Shown piece by piece: positions 1 through 13,976 of a stretch of 64,000 bases of DNA. The notes beneath the pieces were generated by a model that made no database searches, was not told the origin of the DNA, and was given only the letters and a program-made list of their open reading frames with translations. The position numbers and the translations under genes are program-made. Numbering within the stretch: the first letter of the stretch is position 1; the number at the start of each line of letters is the position of its first letter. Source of the DNA: Chrysomallon squamiferum (Eukaryota > Mollusca > Gastropoda > Neomphalida > Peltospiridae). Location of the stretch: positions 27,180,930 to 27,244,929 of the forward strand of contig CM022672.1 in assembly GCA_012295275.1 (NCBI GenBank). The letters run 5' to 3'.

Positions 1-3000
1 GTTCTTAAACTTAATTTACTAAATCATAAACACTGACGGCAAAGGCACAATTAATTTTCGGAAATCTTCGGACATGTTCGTATAATTTCGTTTAGTGCTA
101 ATGTTTCAAAAATATATTTAAATATATTGAAACAAACATTATTTATCGACTGTTTATTTATATTATTGCTACGATAAATATAATTTTTCAAATTTAAAGT
201 GAACTGGATGAAAACAATTCATTTTCTTACGAACACATCCGAAAAATGCCGAATGAACACACTGGAAGATCATGCTAGGAACAACATTTAATCTTACCTC
301 CTCGGTGTTCTAAACCTGGTGAAATTAAAATGATAAATCTGTTAACGTGAACTAAACAGAGTTTCTAATCATGACAACCAGATTTTGACAAAGCAGCTAC
401 ACGTGAAAACGGTGTAATTGGAAAGAAAGAAAAAAAAAATGATGGAAGATGAAGAAGAAAAAAGCCCACAAGAAGCAGACGTGTATTTGTTTTTGTGGAT
501 CTGTAATTGCAAGTAACTCACATACTTCCAGACTGTCGTTATAAACGCCAAACTGATGTTGTCCTGGTTTTATAGACGTTACAAACATATCATTGCGTTG
601 TCATGGTTTTACAGACGTTATCAGCACGTTTGTGTTGTCCTGGTTTTATATACGTTATGAACACATATTTGTGTTGTCCTGGATTTATACACGTTATAAA
701 CACATGTTTTGTGTTGTTCACAAGCAGAAGTTATAAAAACAGTTGTACTGTCCTGGTTTTCAACCAGTGTGGTGACAATATCTTTCAGAAGTATGCCTGA
801 GCAAAAGCGTCTTTATTTCTTTCCCAGCAATTTCTTTACTATCCTCAGATAAAAATAATAAATTTACACTTTGTACGTGAACTGTATTCCAGCTCCTTAT
901 GGTTTGTCCTGAGTTGTATGTTGTGCACAGCTTACATCGACTATTTGTATTATTTTTTAAGATTTTTAAACATTTTGTTATTTATTTCTAAACGTCTGAT
1001 TATAAATAGTTTAAGGAAAGCTGTACATATTATTATTATTATTATTATTATTATTTACTATGCTGTGAACTTATCAGATAATAACAACAACAATAATAAT
1101 AAAAATATTTTAAAAGGAATATCGAGATTAAAGATAAAAAAAGTACTTATTTAAATTAACCAATTATTTGAACATTTTTTTTTCCATTCGGTGCCCTGCG
1201 GACGCAATATTGCATTCCTTTTATTTGTACTTATTATTTTCAATGTGGAATGTTTACTTTAAGCAAAACCGGTTTCTCAGAGGCTGTAGAAACTTTATGA
1301 TGTTACACGTTTCTCAACTAAATTGATTTCAAAGCAGACGGTAAACACACATATTTTAATTTAATCACTGAACATTAGTTCAGAAAGAAACAATATTAAC
1401 TACACCAGACTGTAATAACAAAATTCAGCTCAAAAAAAAAAAAATATAAAAGAGGACATTTTTCTGTATATTTCTCTCCAAAACTGCACAGTATTTGTGA
1501 GGAGGATGTTTGTCTTCAGTGCAAAAACGTTTACTTTATTTTCCACTTCGTATTCTAAAATGATAGTCAGGATTTCAGCAGGACAGTAAACGCAACCTGT
1601 ACAAATAACTGTCGATTCGGCTTCATTTATTGCAAAGACTTCTGTAGAAACCAGTACAAAGGTAAGGGCTTATAAAGTCTCAGTCATTTAAGTTCAGTTT
1701 TCTCTTTGTATTTTTGAAGGTAAATATATACATCCCATAAAGCGTGTTACCATGTGAACAGTTATGGCCTCTGTGATGTTGATAAGCAACAAAAACTGAC
1801 TGATATATTTTTTTGGTAATATATTATACGTCTTTAGTATTCATTTCTAAACGTAAAACAAGTATAAAATTTAATATCGCCTTTCAGTGGAGTATATATA
1901 TTACAACCCAAATGAACTTTTGTCAGGTCTTGCTTGTGATCTATAAAACATGTAATATGAGAACGTTATAGTACCCCGAATCCATTATTTAATTACAATG
2001 AATTATTTTGCATGTGAAATTTGGATGTACAGAATACACAGATAAACACGTGCAGTGCAGTGATGTATGTGTATGAAAGAAAATGTACTGATGACTATGA
2101 TCTGAAAATAAAAGCAAACATAAAACATGAACAATTGTGACACACTGCGCATCTAGAGAGGAAAACCATTCACATTCTGGGCCAGCTGACAAATTAATCA
2201 CAAATAAAAAAACTTTTGTTGCTAGAAGCTTCTGTCAAGCAAAATGGAACATAATATTGTCGAACAATCTTATTTATATAAAATGAAAAATGAAAACAGA
2301 AAACCACTTTGAAAAATTAAATAAACAGATAAATAAAAGTAACAATGTTAGAAAATAAAAACAGAAAACACAAACTGTCTGAACTATGATACAAAAAGTA
2401 GACGATCACGTGATTAGCTTAGGGCTGTGTCGAATGATTTATATGTTAGCGTTATCTTAGTCATTTGAATTGCATGCATGAGTGACTTTAACGACCCTCA
2501 CTACACAATTATCATAAAGAGAAAGCTTGTTATACACACAAACAAAAAGAAACAATGTATTGTTATTACATTACATAAACATTTCAGAATTATTTTCTTG
2601 CGTATTAAGACCAAACTTTTTTTTTTTTTTCAATTTACAATCTCCTTGTTATAAAAATATGATTTAGAATTTTATTCTCACTTTCTTTTTATTTCATAAT
2701 AATAATAATATTATTTTTTTGACGAACTGGCAAAACAACTTTATCCGCGTTTAAAGGTGGCTATTTAAAGTCAAAGCTTTTTTGATAGGTGCTTTAAAGC
2801 CATGAATCATCAAATGGTCCTTTAGAAAGCTGTCAATTCACCTGGTTATTAATAACCGTGCTATGTAAAAGCAGTCGCATATACACAATCAGGCCTGCAC
2901 CGATGGCACGTAACTTTCCCAGTGACGAGCTCAGCAAACGTCATTGTATACCGGAAACTTTTGATATATGTATTATCTTTCATTATTCGCCTCCAGTTAA

Positions 3001-3923
3001 ATTTGAAGAGGATTTTTACAATGGGTGTATCGAAATACCAATGTTTGCTCTCACGTAGCTTTATTAGCATTTGTGTGGCTGACACGGCCTGGGACTTGAA
3101 TGCTAACTGGCTCTGCCACTTAAAAAGGAAGACAAGATAGAGCCCCTTTTTCGGCCACAGTTTCGTATTTGATAAAAGCAAATGGCGGGTGCTTTTAAAT
3201 AGATCCAAAGTTATTATTATTTATTTAATTGTACTTTTTCGAACACTACTTTTTTAAATCCGTTTATATTTTTTTTCTCTATCTTTTGCTCAGCATGTCT
3301 TCTAATGTTGTTTTTATCCATTTATTAAAACAATTGTATGTCATCTTGATTGCAGTTTATGATGTCTGTTGTATTCTGATACTCTAATTTTTTTTCATCA
3401 CTTTTCTTATTACTTTTTTAATGACTATATTTATCCCTCGTTATTTTCCACTAGTTATAGTACATGACCGTTGCCTTTATGTTCGTTTGGAACTTGGAAG
3501 CCGTTATAATAACCTATTTAGCTAGACTTCTACAATCATTACTCTTTGCTTTTTATACTTTAATAAAATCACGTCTCCTAACTGGCCACAAATGTAAAGT
3601 AACGTAATCATTATTAGTTCGTAATAAATTATTTCATAATATTCCTGGAAAGACTTATTGATCCAGACATTTGATTTGAAGGTTTCTTAACGGTTTTATT
3701 TTCAGTTACCTCCCCTTATATATATGTAAAAGACGTCTGCAATACAGATCAGTTTTCTCTTTAATGACTTTAATTTCAATACACTTGTCCAAAGATTCAC
3801 TGAAAAAATCTACAAATACTTGGCTTAATAGTAGTTTACAATAACAACCAATAAAATTAAATATTTCTGTGTTCATAAATTATAATTAACTGCATTAGTT
3901 TTTGGAATATTAAATTATTATCA

Positions 3924-3991
<68 letters not shown>

Positions 3992-4373
3992 TTAAAGTTT
4001 CATTTTAAAATAACTAGAAAAGAAAAGGTTTATTATAAGGTTAACATTACAGAATTAATTTTTAAAAGATATTTTGCTTCATTAAATCTAAACGGTTTAT
4101 TTATTATTTAATTTTTTTTTTTTTTTTTTTTTTTCAGCTGTTATAAATGAGATTATAAAATGTGCCAGATGAAGTTAATTGAAAATATATAATGTTATAA
4201 CAGATGTATTGCCACACAGAGAATACAGGCGAAAAACCCGTTAACCTATATCATGTAAGTGAATACATGTTAATGTCACCAAACACCAAAATTAGTTACA
4301 GAAAATTTAAATGTTAAATATTTCAGTGAACCTTTGCAATACATTAGTGCAGAAGTAAGTAGATTTATGATTT

Positions 4374-4406
<33 letters not shown>

Positions 4407-4969
4407 ATGAATAAGTTAATTATTAACAGTATTCAAATTAAGAATAATAAATGAAATAAATAACCTGGCCCCGTATATTATTTTAATCTAAAAATAACTA
4501 AAATTAATTCTGAGGAAAAAAAAAAACCCAGTTGTTGTCTGAATGTGCCTAAATAAGTATTTTAAATATAGACATAATTATCGTATCTAATCAAAAATCT
4601 TTTGACGTCTACTTTTGGATATCATAAAGGAAAACAAAGAGATACCTTTGCACCATATACAAACCGAAAAGCAAATTCCCTTAAAAATCCATAACCAAAG
4701 GAAAGAGAGAGGAGACCAAACCCGCAAATGAAAATGGTAAAAACGCAACAAAATACTATAAAAATTATTATTATTGTTATTTTTCGTCAATTAATTTTAT
4801 TTGAACGTAAAAAAAAAAATTCCATTTTTATTGAGGCACTCATTACACGTGAATACCAAATACTGGTTTTCATCGGAATGTTTAGTGTAATGTACGTGCT
4901 TTTGTCGAATTCTCTTGAAGATTTTAGTTGTCAAAATAATAGTCTGCAAGACAGTTGCAGTCTTCAAAT
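1..4969. other. AT-rich DNA downstream of the IF gene, no gene seen
   Basis: Besides the minisatellite at 558-716, this holds (ATT)n at 1031-1053 and 3923-3991, poly(T) near 2619-2630 and 4110-4134, poly(A) at 4374-4393, and an A-rich tract. The 2850-3160 stretch is GC-richer with short open frames on both strands that I do not recognise. The minus strand was read for a lamin-tail domain and none was seen. Confidence 0.6.
558..716. repeat. 37-40 bp degenerate minisatellite, about 4 copies
   Basis: Unit starts GTTGTC recur at 558, 597, 634 and 673, with a truncated copy at 713 (spacings 39, 37, 39 and 40). The shared core is GTTGTCCTGGTTTTATA then ACGTTA.AAACA. A lone CTGTCCTGGTTTTCAACCAG at about 748-767 may be another remnant. 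Confidence 0.9.
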
Positions 4970-5975
4970 AATGCTTTATTCGATTTTGAAGCGTTATAAG
5001 TAAATAACAATGTACTAAAACAGTCTAAAATAAGTGAATATACATTTCTACTATTATGAAATACACAGATAAATGCTTTTTGCGTATAAGAATAATATTT
5101 GTTAAAAAAAAGAGTTAACGGTAGCTTGGTCAGTATTAGCACCAAAAAAAAAAAAAAAAAAAAAAAGAATTAAAAAATAAAAATAATAATAATAATAATA
5201 ATAATTAAAAAAAATAATAAGACAAGCAGCAATTGGCTTTATGCAATTCCTTTCTAACATCTGCCTAATTTGAGAGGTTTTACAAAATGAGAAACATTAT
5301 AAAATGTCTTTATAAAATTGCTCTGATGTTTTTGATATATATATAAAAAAGCAACGACACAAAAACAAGAAATTTACCCATCAGAGAATTCAGTCACAAC
5401 CTTTAAGTAGCTCGTTGTTGTCGCAAACATTGCCACAACTTTTGAAAGTTGGAACTCGGTCAGATTAAACTGACAGATTATTCCATATGCATCATAAACA
5501 ACACAGCATCACATTTTATCACATATCAGTTTGAAGTTTTATATTTTATGTATATCACATACAACAATCAGTCTTATGCATCGCAGTTAGGAAAGACGTT
5601 TAAAATTTTGAAAAAAAAAAAAACATGAAAAGAAAGTAAAAAAGAACGAAAAAGGAATTAACCCATAAAACACAGAGAAATGAAAATTGCAAGAATGAAG
5701 GCAAAAAGCATACGGTTTATCAGCTTGGCCAAAAAGAAAAAAAATATATATATATGTTAAAAACATTTAAAAAAAAAAAAAAAAAAATTGATTAAATAAA
5801 CACTGACACTAACAAAAAGAGTGAAAAGATATAATTTTAGAGTTAGTTTTCATGTCCAAGATTACGTGACAGGAACTGTATTAACACATTAAACGTTTTA
5901 CTGGATTCTCATGAATATGCAAAACGGGGAATGGTTTTCCTCTCGCCTGCCACCTCTGGTGAAATAACGATGATA
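4970..5975 (-). other. Probable 3' UTR of the IF gene, with a candidate poly(A) signal
   Basis: This is the sequence after the stop codon. The nearest canonical AATAAA on the minus strand is at 4980-4975, about 1 kb downstream of the stop; an AATATA variant lies near 5535. No transcript evidence is available, so the end point is a guess. The stretch also contains A-runs at 5143-5166 and 5770-5786 and (AAT)n at 5181-5204. Confidence 0.4.
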
Positions 5976-6066
5976 CTAACTGCTTTGTCCGATCATGTCC
6001 GATAGCTGGGAGGTTCCCTGGCTCTGGATGCCCATGGCTTGTTCCACGATTTGTCTCAGTCCAGTT
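5976..6066 (-). CDS. IF gene last coding exon: short 29-residue tail and stop
   Basis: The acceptor CTGTCTCTTACAG|A precedes a frame that completes Arg428 and adds [20 protein letters not shown] and LSDMIGQSS before TAG at 5978-5976. The tail is Gln/Ser-rich, without a lamin-tail domain, CaaX box or KSP repeats. In the snail Helix one IF gene yields two proteins that differ only at the C-terminus. This exon would correspond to a short-tail form, and a long-tail form would need exons not found in this window. A GTTAGT overlapping the stop (5980-5975) could act as a weak alternative donor. Confidence 0.85.
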
Positions 6067-6254
6067 CTGTAAGAGACAGGTGAAATATCACTCAGAACAT
6101 CACAGCTTTGTATCAGTTATTGCAAAGAAAAACTAAAATTCACTACACCATCCCTTTTGATTTCTATACAAGAAACATTTCACTATAGCCAGCATATGGT
6201 ATTCCATGGCGATTGTGTTATAAACGATATACTGTACTTGTTTGGTTTCAAAGC

Positions 6255-6315
<61 letters not shown>

Positions 6316-9300
6316 GTAGTTGTAGTTGTAGTAATAATAAACAAATAAGGAAACAAACAAACAAATATCAAACAAACGAATAAATAAATAAACAAACAAA
6401 CAAAATAAATAAAAACCACAACAAACAACAAAACCCATATTTTGATAATAAGACATTATATTAGTTTAAATTTTGTCGCTTCTAAGATCATGATTTTAAA
6501 TTAAAGACTGTTTATATTGAATTCGTCGCAATTTGGAGAGAAAAAGGTTTCCGAAAAAGAAATTTAATGTTCAATAAATGTGAGATATTACAATTATGAA
6601 TTTTCGTTTTTTCAGAGCTGTTTTATGATATTTCATTTCATCTTGGTGACTCACAGCAAAATTACTATTACAGTTTGGTGTTTGTTTGTTTTGGGTTTTT
6701 TTTGGGGTTGTGGCAAAGGGTTTCGGTTAAGTGAGATTAAGGAAAAATAAACTTTAGGAATGATTTTTTTAGATAGGTTATCCAACTTCTCTAACAAAAA
6801 GAAAAAAAGTGTTTTGTTAGATTTTATTTAATATAAAGTGTTTTCATTGTAAACATATATCGATTATATGTTCTCCAATTTCCGACATTATATTTTAATC
6901 AATGTTCATAATTTTTTAAAACTATTTGATAACAGACATCTGTTAAATTACTAACAACATACTTCAGACATGAACAACAAATCGATTTTTGCACTTGACC
7001 CTTCAAAGTAACTTTTATACTTATAGCTGTAACGTGATACGAAAATGTGGCTTGGCTAACTGTTAATAAATCAACCAAATAATAACTAAATGAACGAATG
7101 AACAAATGAACGAATGAACAAATAAACAAATAAACAAATAAACAAATAAACAAATAAAACACTTACCTGTTCTCCTCGCCTTCCAGCAGCTGTCGGTAGC
7201 AGCAGATCTCGAGTTCCAAGGAAAGTTTGGCGTCCATGAGATGACGAAGTTGTTCAATACAAGCCTCCAGTTCTTGCTGCAGACGGTCTACGTCACCTCG
7301 CAGTTTCATGTTGGTTTCCTCGTATTCGTTTCTAAGTTCCATCAGCTGCCTCTGCAGATCAGCAACCTCTCCTTCGAGAATTCGAGCCTAGATAAAACAA
7401 ACCAAAAACGTATATAAAAAAATAAATAAATTCAGTATATATAAAGGCTTCAAACAATGCATATAATTATTTATACTTCTGTGTATTTATTATGTTTTGT
7501 CCAAAACTGGCAGTTCAGTATTGTTTTGTAATCTACGAATACATAGAGAAATGCTGCTTATGAAAGGAACGTCCAACATAGTTTTTCCCAATCCAAACCT
7601 TTAAAATAAATTAAATCATTTAGTCTTACAATTAAAATATTTTTTACGTCACTGAGCAATGATGATGATGATTAAAACAATGTTTTTTTTTTATAGTTTT
7701 GTTGGATATCTAGCATTTTAAACTTATGTTACATTTGTATTCATATGGAAATTATGTTGTATAAATACACTTTTTACTGTTAGATAAAGACAGTTCTAAT
7801 CAGTGTGGTTAAAGTCTGCTTACTCTAGCCTCCGCATCGCTCAGAGCAGACGTCTTTTCGCTGAGCTGTCCCTTCAGTTTCTTGATCTCATCTCTCATGT
7901 GCGTCATCTCCAGGTTATCCTTGACAGCGCCTCCTTGGATCTGGCGCAGCTGAAACAGTCCAAAGAAATAACGTGGTCACAGAATGAAATTATAATTATT
8001 TCCATTATGAAATTCATATTTAATTCCCTCTGTTACATATTATCATTATATATATACATATCTTTATTTTAATTTTTTTTAGTAGCCTAAAGAAATGTCA
8101 GCCTAATAATAAATGTACATAATTATATTATATTCGCAATAACTGCGCGGTTCAATTTCCGGTGGAATGAAAATAGACAAAAATAAAATAAAATGAAATG
8201 AAATAAAATAAAAGAAGTAGAAAATGTTAATAATTGTGAAAAAAAAAAAATCTTACTGTCGTCACAAAACAACTACAAAATGTATTAGATAGTAACTGTG
8301 TAGTATCGTGTGTTTATGACACAGGTGTTAAAGGTAAAACGTGTGTTTATGACACAGGTGTTAAAGGTAAAACGTGTGTTTATGACACAGGTGTTAAAGG
8401 TAAAACCTGTGTCTACCTGCATGGCGTATCTGTTCTCAATCTCCTGCCTCATCAGCTCCACGGTGTTCTGGTACTCGGCGTTCAAGTCGTGCACGCATTC
8501 CTTCAGCTTGCTGTCCCAGTACGACTTCATGTCCAAGCCCTGGATCGTCAGCTTCGTCTCGCCCTTGGGTACCTGAAAGTACAAAACATCACACGTTACT
8601 GAGAACACTTAAACACAGTGTTACCTACATTAACTACTTGTAAAGTATTAACAGAAACTGCATCTATGATACTGATGATTAATAATTATAATGATGATGA
8701 TGGTGGTGATAATAATAATAATGAATGACGTAGAAGTACTAATTAAAATGCAGAATAGCAAAGACAGAAAGGATAATATACAAACTATGAAACAAAGTTT
8801 TATTACGCTTAATTAAAAGGATATTCCTATTTCTACATCTTGAAATAATTACATAGAAACTCAAATGTAAGATGTTTATATTGCAAGGGCCTTTGACATG
8901 TTATTCATTTGAAATTTACTCTATCCTGAAATAAGTGTATCAATTTATCTTCTTAGTATGTGTAGATTAAAACGGATATTGTTTATTAGGAAAATCTTCC
9001 ATCATTCAAGCACATAGGTTTAAGGCAACATGAAGCCCAGTTAACAATTTAGGTAAACTTTCTCACTCGTTAGAATACTGATTTTTGTTTGATTTTGTTT
9101 TTAATAAATGCTAGAAAAATTGCATGTTGGACTAAAGAAATCACTGTGGCTGGGATGTGCATGATCAAGGTTTAAATTAAATGTAAAATAAGAAACTTGC
9201 CTTGTCCAGAAGAGCTTTGTAGAACTCGCATTCCTCTTCGAAGCTCTGGGCTCGGTTGTCAGCTTCAATGTGACACTGTGTTTCGTGATCCAGATCCTGA

Positions 9301-11070
9301 AGAAAAACAAAGGGAAAACAAACATATTAGCATAAAATTATATTGTATTTATAAATATGAAATTATATAAATACTTTTTTGTTTCAAACGAATTCAACTT
9401 TAGTCGGTCTCTGCCACTGACTACGTATAATATTGTATTGGCGAGTTTTAGCAACCAATCAACTCTGTATTTTATTTTATTTTCTTCATTCTAGTCATGA
9501 TGAATCTTGTACATGTTTTATTGACATTATTAATTTATATAACAATAAATAAATAAAACTGTTGAAATGGATGTTATAATTTTTTTTTGAAAATTGATAA
9601 TAAATAGAATAATGTAAAAGTTAATAAGCAATTTTTAGTGAATGATTCTTTTTCAAGAAACGTTTTCAAGGTAATAAATGAAGTATATTTAAAGAGTTAT
9701 TTTAAGACGTATAATAAGTCTTAATCTATAAACAAGAAAATAAATTTCTGTACTGTGTATAAATTATTATTCACTTTTTATTTATTTTTCTCTTTATACT
9801 TATAAACTTTAATTTTTCGTTTTAAATATAATATTTAGCTTTTAGTGTTCTCATCATATCTTTTTCATCCGTTTACAAATTGCCTGTTTATATGAAAGAA
9901 TCGAATTTCAGAATAAGGTAAAACGAGTATATTATCATTTCAGACTTTGACTTTTAGCCGATATATGAGTACACTGTTTTCAACTTTTAATTTAATTTCT
10001 CTTCATTTATTATTAAAAACAAGGATTAAAAATCATTTCAGCATTACTGGTAACGTTTTCATTGTCGTCAGTTTACCATTGTTACACCTCTCTCTGTCTT
10101 TCTATCTATCTACCCATTCACCTGTCTGTCTTTCTGTTTCAGACTATCCATCTATCTCTTTGTCTCTTTATCTATCAGTCTGTTCGTCTAGCTTTATATT
10201 TGTCTGTTGTCTATCTATCTATCTATCCCTCTATCTGTCTGTCTATCCATCTGTCTGCATAATCTATCTGTATCTTATAATATTTATTTTACTTACAGCT
10301 CTAAGTTTTCTAATGTCATCCATGGCTTTGTTGTAGAGTTCTCTAAGTTTGTCATTGTCAGCCTCCTGGTGCTTGATTCTCACTCTCAGAGTTCCCAGCT
10401 CCCCCTCGTACTCGCCAATCTGCTGAGTCAGCTGGTTAATTTTACTCTGGTAGTCGGCCTTGTGGCGAAGCATAATGTCGATACTGGTAGAAAGAGAAAT
10501 ATCGAAAACATTTATTGTTTTATTTAATGATTTTAAAACTATTTAACCTTACATTTAAATAGTTGTGTACTAGAAATTAAAGACAAGATCATTTTAGTTC
10601 TAATTTAATAATTTTTGTATCGCTTAAAGTTAAAGTTTTATATTCGAAATTAAGAAAAAAGAGAACAGTTTTAACTGAACGACTTCAATATTAAAATAAA
10701 TACAAATAAGGAGTTAATTAAAAATTATAATTTTAATGTCCTATATTTAAAATGAGAACTGAAACATCAATTTTGGTTAAATGCATCTGTATTAAAAATC
10801 GTTAAAATTTGTAATTGCATGTAAAGAGAATTAAGCTGTTGTTTATTTAATGTATGGAGAAAGCGTCATTTGTTTATTCAAATAATAAATTTAGCACGTT
10901 GACATCTACCAGTTGTTCGCATAGTAAGAATAGAAAAATAAATGTTTTAACTTGTCAATTACAGCTGAATGGTTTTTTGTTTCAGAAAGATGTTTGTACA
11001 GTTATTTATAACATAATCATTTATCTAAATAGTGAAAAACTAAAGTACTAATTTTTAAAATGTATTATTA

Positions 11071-11108
<38 letters not shown>

Positions 11109-12149
11109 GAAAATAATAAAATATATTAATATTTACTATCTTTTTGTTCATTACTATTAAATTTATGTTCTAGAACTTAGTAAGATATGCTATTTATTTA
11201 ATTGTTTGTGTTACAACACACGGCACATTTCAAAATAATCAAGGGACATAACTAACTCAATCAGTATAATGTGGTTATCTCCCTTGGATATTTTACAATC
11301 TTTCTCGGGAAAAAAAAAAAAAAAAAAAAAAAAATCTGAGTCAAACTGACCAGACGATAATTAATAACAGACGAGACTGGAGTTACGTCTCCGGAGAGAC
11401 CAAAATCGATTTCTTATAAAGAACAAAGTAATGATATGTTTCTTTTCACGAAAGTTAAGAGTGGTTATATTTCTAAAAATAGTATCGTTTCCAATGCAAA
11501 ATGAATGTGCAGCTGCCGGCAGTAAGTAACGTTAATTATTGACGAGAGACTAGGAAGACTGATTATAATACTAGAAAAAAATATATGTATTGAAATTATT
11601 CTGTTTGTGAATGTATATTTTTATCTTCATGTTTGAAAGATTTATTTGCTTATTTGTTTGTTTGTGTTTGTTTGTTATATTTTCTGTATTATCTACATTT
11701 TTTTTTTTTTTTCGTTGGCTAAATTAAATTATTTTCAGTAATCGTTTTATTAATAAACTTAGTTGTTTTTTGGGGGAGTTTGTTTGTTTGTTTTTTTTAT
11801 TGTTTGTTTGTTTTTGTTTTTTTCTTTAAATAGAATTTTGTTATTAAATAACAAACTGGAAGCTAAACGATGAAGGAATAGTTTTGATCTCTCTGGTTTA
11901 AAAATGTTCTCTTAGTTTTACTATTATTATTATGTAACGTTTTAAGAAGAATTGCTTAATGTGGAGCTGCCGAGTTCTGATCTCGGTAGTAAATCATATA
12001 CATTCGAAAGTCAAATTTAATATTTTAAATAAGTATTAATTTCTTTTTTATAAATATAATAAACACGTCTTGCATAAGTCTAGTCTATATAGTTCAAACA
12101 GAATTTATTAGAGTTCATATTTATCATGCTAATTATGTCTAGTTATTCA

Positions 12150-12206
<57 letters not shown>

Positions 12207-12814
12207 TTATGCATGTATTTTAATCTGCTATATATGTGAGAAAAATTATACCGAAATAAAACACTGTTACTGTTTGTTTAAGAAAAATAATTTGTAGTAT
12301 GAAAATCTCATATCTGTTCTTTAAATGTCCTCTGACAAAATATTCTACATTTTTTTTCAGAGTGATTTTGTTTCCATTCTTTGTATGACACGATACGCAG
12401 CAATTAATCAAATTAATGTTTGGAATGATAATAAAATAATGCCGCTAGATCGTAGCAACGTTTCCCTGTACTATTTCAAACGAGCACTGACACATTAAAT
12501 AACAAAGGAATAAAAAGTAAAAATATTACATTTTGCTGTTTACACATGTAGGCATTTATAATGAGTATAAGAACAAAAGATGTAAAAAAGTGGAATATAT
12601 TAAATTATGCTGTTTTTACTAGTGCAAGGTCACTGTACTACTTAATATGTTGATCATATATAACACATTTTTTTTTTTTTTTAAATAGACATGTTTTATT
12701 TTCAATACATTTAATTCTGCTGTGACAAACTGTTTAAAAAAATATAACACAAATACCTTAGCGAGTATACAAACAATTGGAGTACACCTTTATATATATG
12801 TAATTAAAGATAGG

Positions 12815-12854
<40 letters not shown>

Positions 12855-13930
12855 GTAATAATAATAATAATAATTGTTGTTAGTGTTGTTGTTCCTGCTG
12901 TTCTTGTTGTTGTGATTATTAATTACTGTGTTAAACTAAACAAAAGGATATTTTAAAATAATTTATTATCTATACAAAAATAATAAGATAAGTTATGTAT
13001 TTGTTTATCTCTGTATTGCAAGTATCTTAGGTATAAATAGGTGTATATGTTGTGCTTGTCAGACATGTTCTTAACATAAATTTTAGTAAAATTTGTTTAG
13101 GAATAAAATAATGCAACAGTCAGGTTCCCACGTTCTTATACTTTATGTGGAGCACATGATCGAAGGCCGTTGCTTTAGATTATATATTTTGGATCATTAA
13201 CAATTAATCTCAGGGTCAACAGTTCACGACTTCAGTTACAAAATAACGCCTTTGTTGCAGCCTTGGTAACAAGAAACAAGACGTATACAGTTTTTCCTAA
13301 TTATAATAATTTATGAACCGTTTTCAATATGGCTGCTCTGTACGCCGTATCGAACGTTCAAGCACGTGGATTATGTGGACCATAAACCGCTGAAGATGAT
13401 TCGAGCTAGGCCTGCAGGCGCCGTCAGCAAAAACTGATCGATCAAACACTGAATGCTTCACTAAATTTGTCGACGTGTCTACAAGTGTCAGTGCAGGAAT
13501 GGCATTCATGCTATAAAACTCCAATAAAGATCGATTATGCATTCGCATCATCCTTGGATTCGTTTTCCTGTTGATTGTTGCACTGTTACTGTTGTGGTAA
13601 TTTGGTTGCATCATCATCAAGCAGACGATAATAGCCGGGTCGTAGGTTAACTCGCTTTTATTACCTATCAGATGACGTGGCTTTTACACAATAACCCAGA
13701 TAAAACGAGCTTTTTTGTAACTGACAGTTTTACACAGATGTTTTAAAATATTTATTCCATTAATATAAAAGAGTTGGAGAGTAGTAGATCAATAACTACG
13801 TAAATTATGACGAGAATTTAAGCAAAAATGACCCAGATAAGTTTATATTTTTATTATAGTAGATGTTAATTTTTTTTTAATTTCGTTTCCTCACCATTTT
13901 GTAATAAATAATGAATCGATAACTATACAC

Positions 13931-13976
<46 letters not shown>

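Noticed and set aside
558-716. CRISPR-like spacing of a GTTGTCC motif
   Set aside because: The intervening sequence is also repeated, so there are no unique spacers.
2858-3208. Overlapping frames of 66-115 codons on both strands
   Set aside because: Checked for lamin-tail domain features and found none; frames on both strands of similar quality suggest chance or an old transposon.
6133-6456. Poly-Tyr and poly-Ile frames in intron 6
   Set aside because: (AAT)n translation between confirmed IF splice sites.
13324-13620. 98-codon minus-strand frame in intron 1
   Set aside because: Starts with a Met run from a CAT repeat, no recognised family, no splice connection that keeps the IF frame; unsupported although its base composition is higher in GC.
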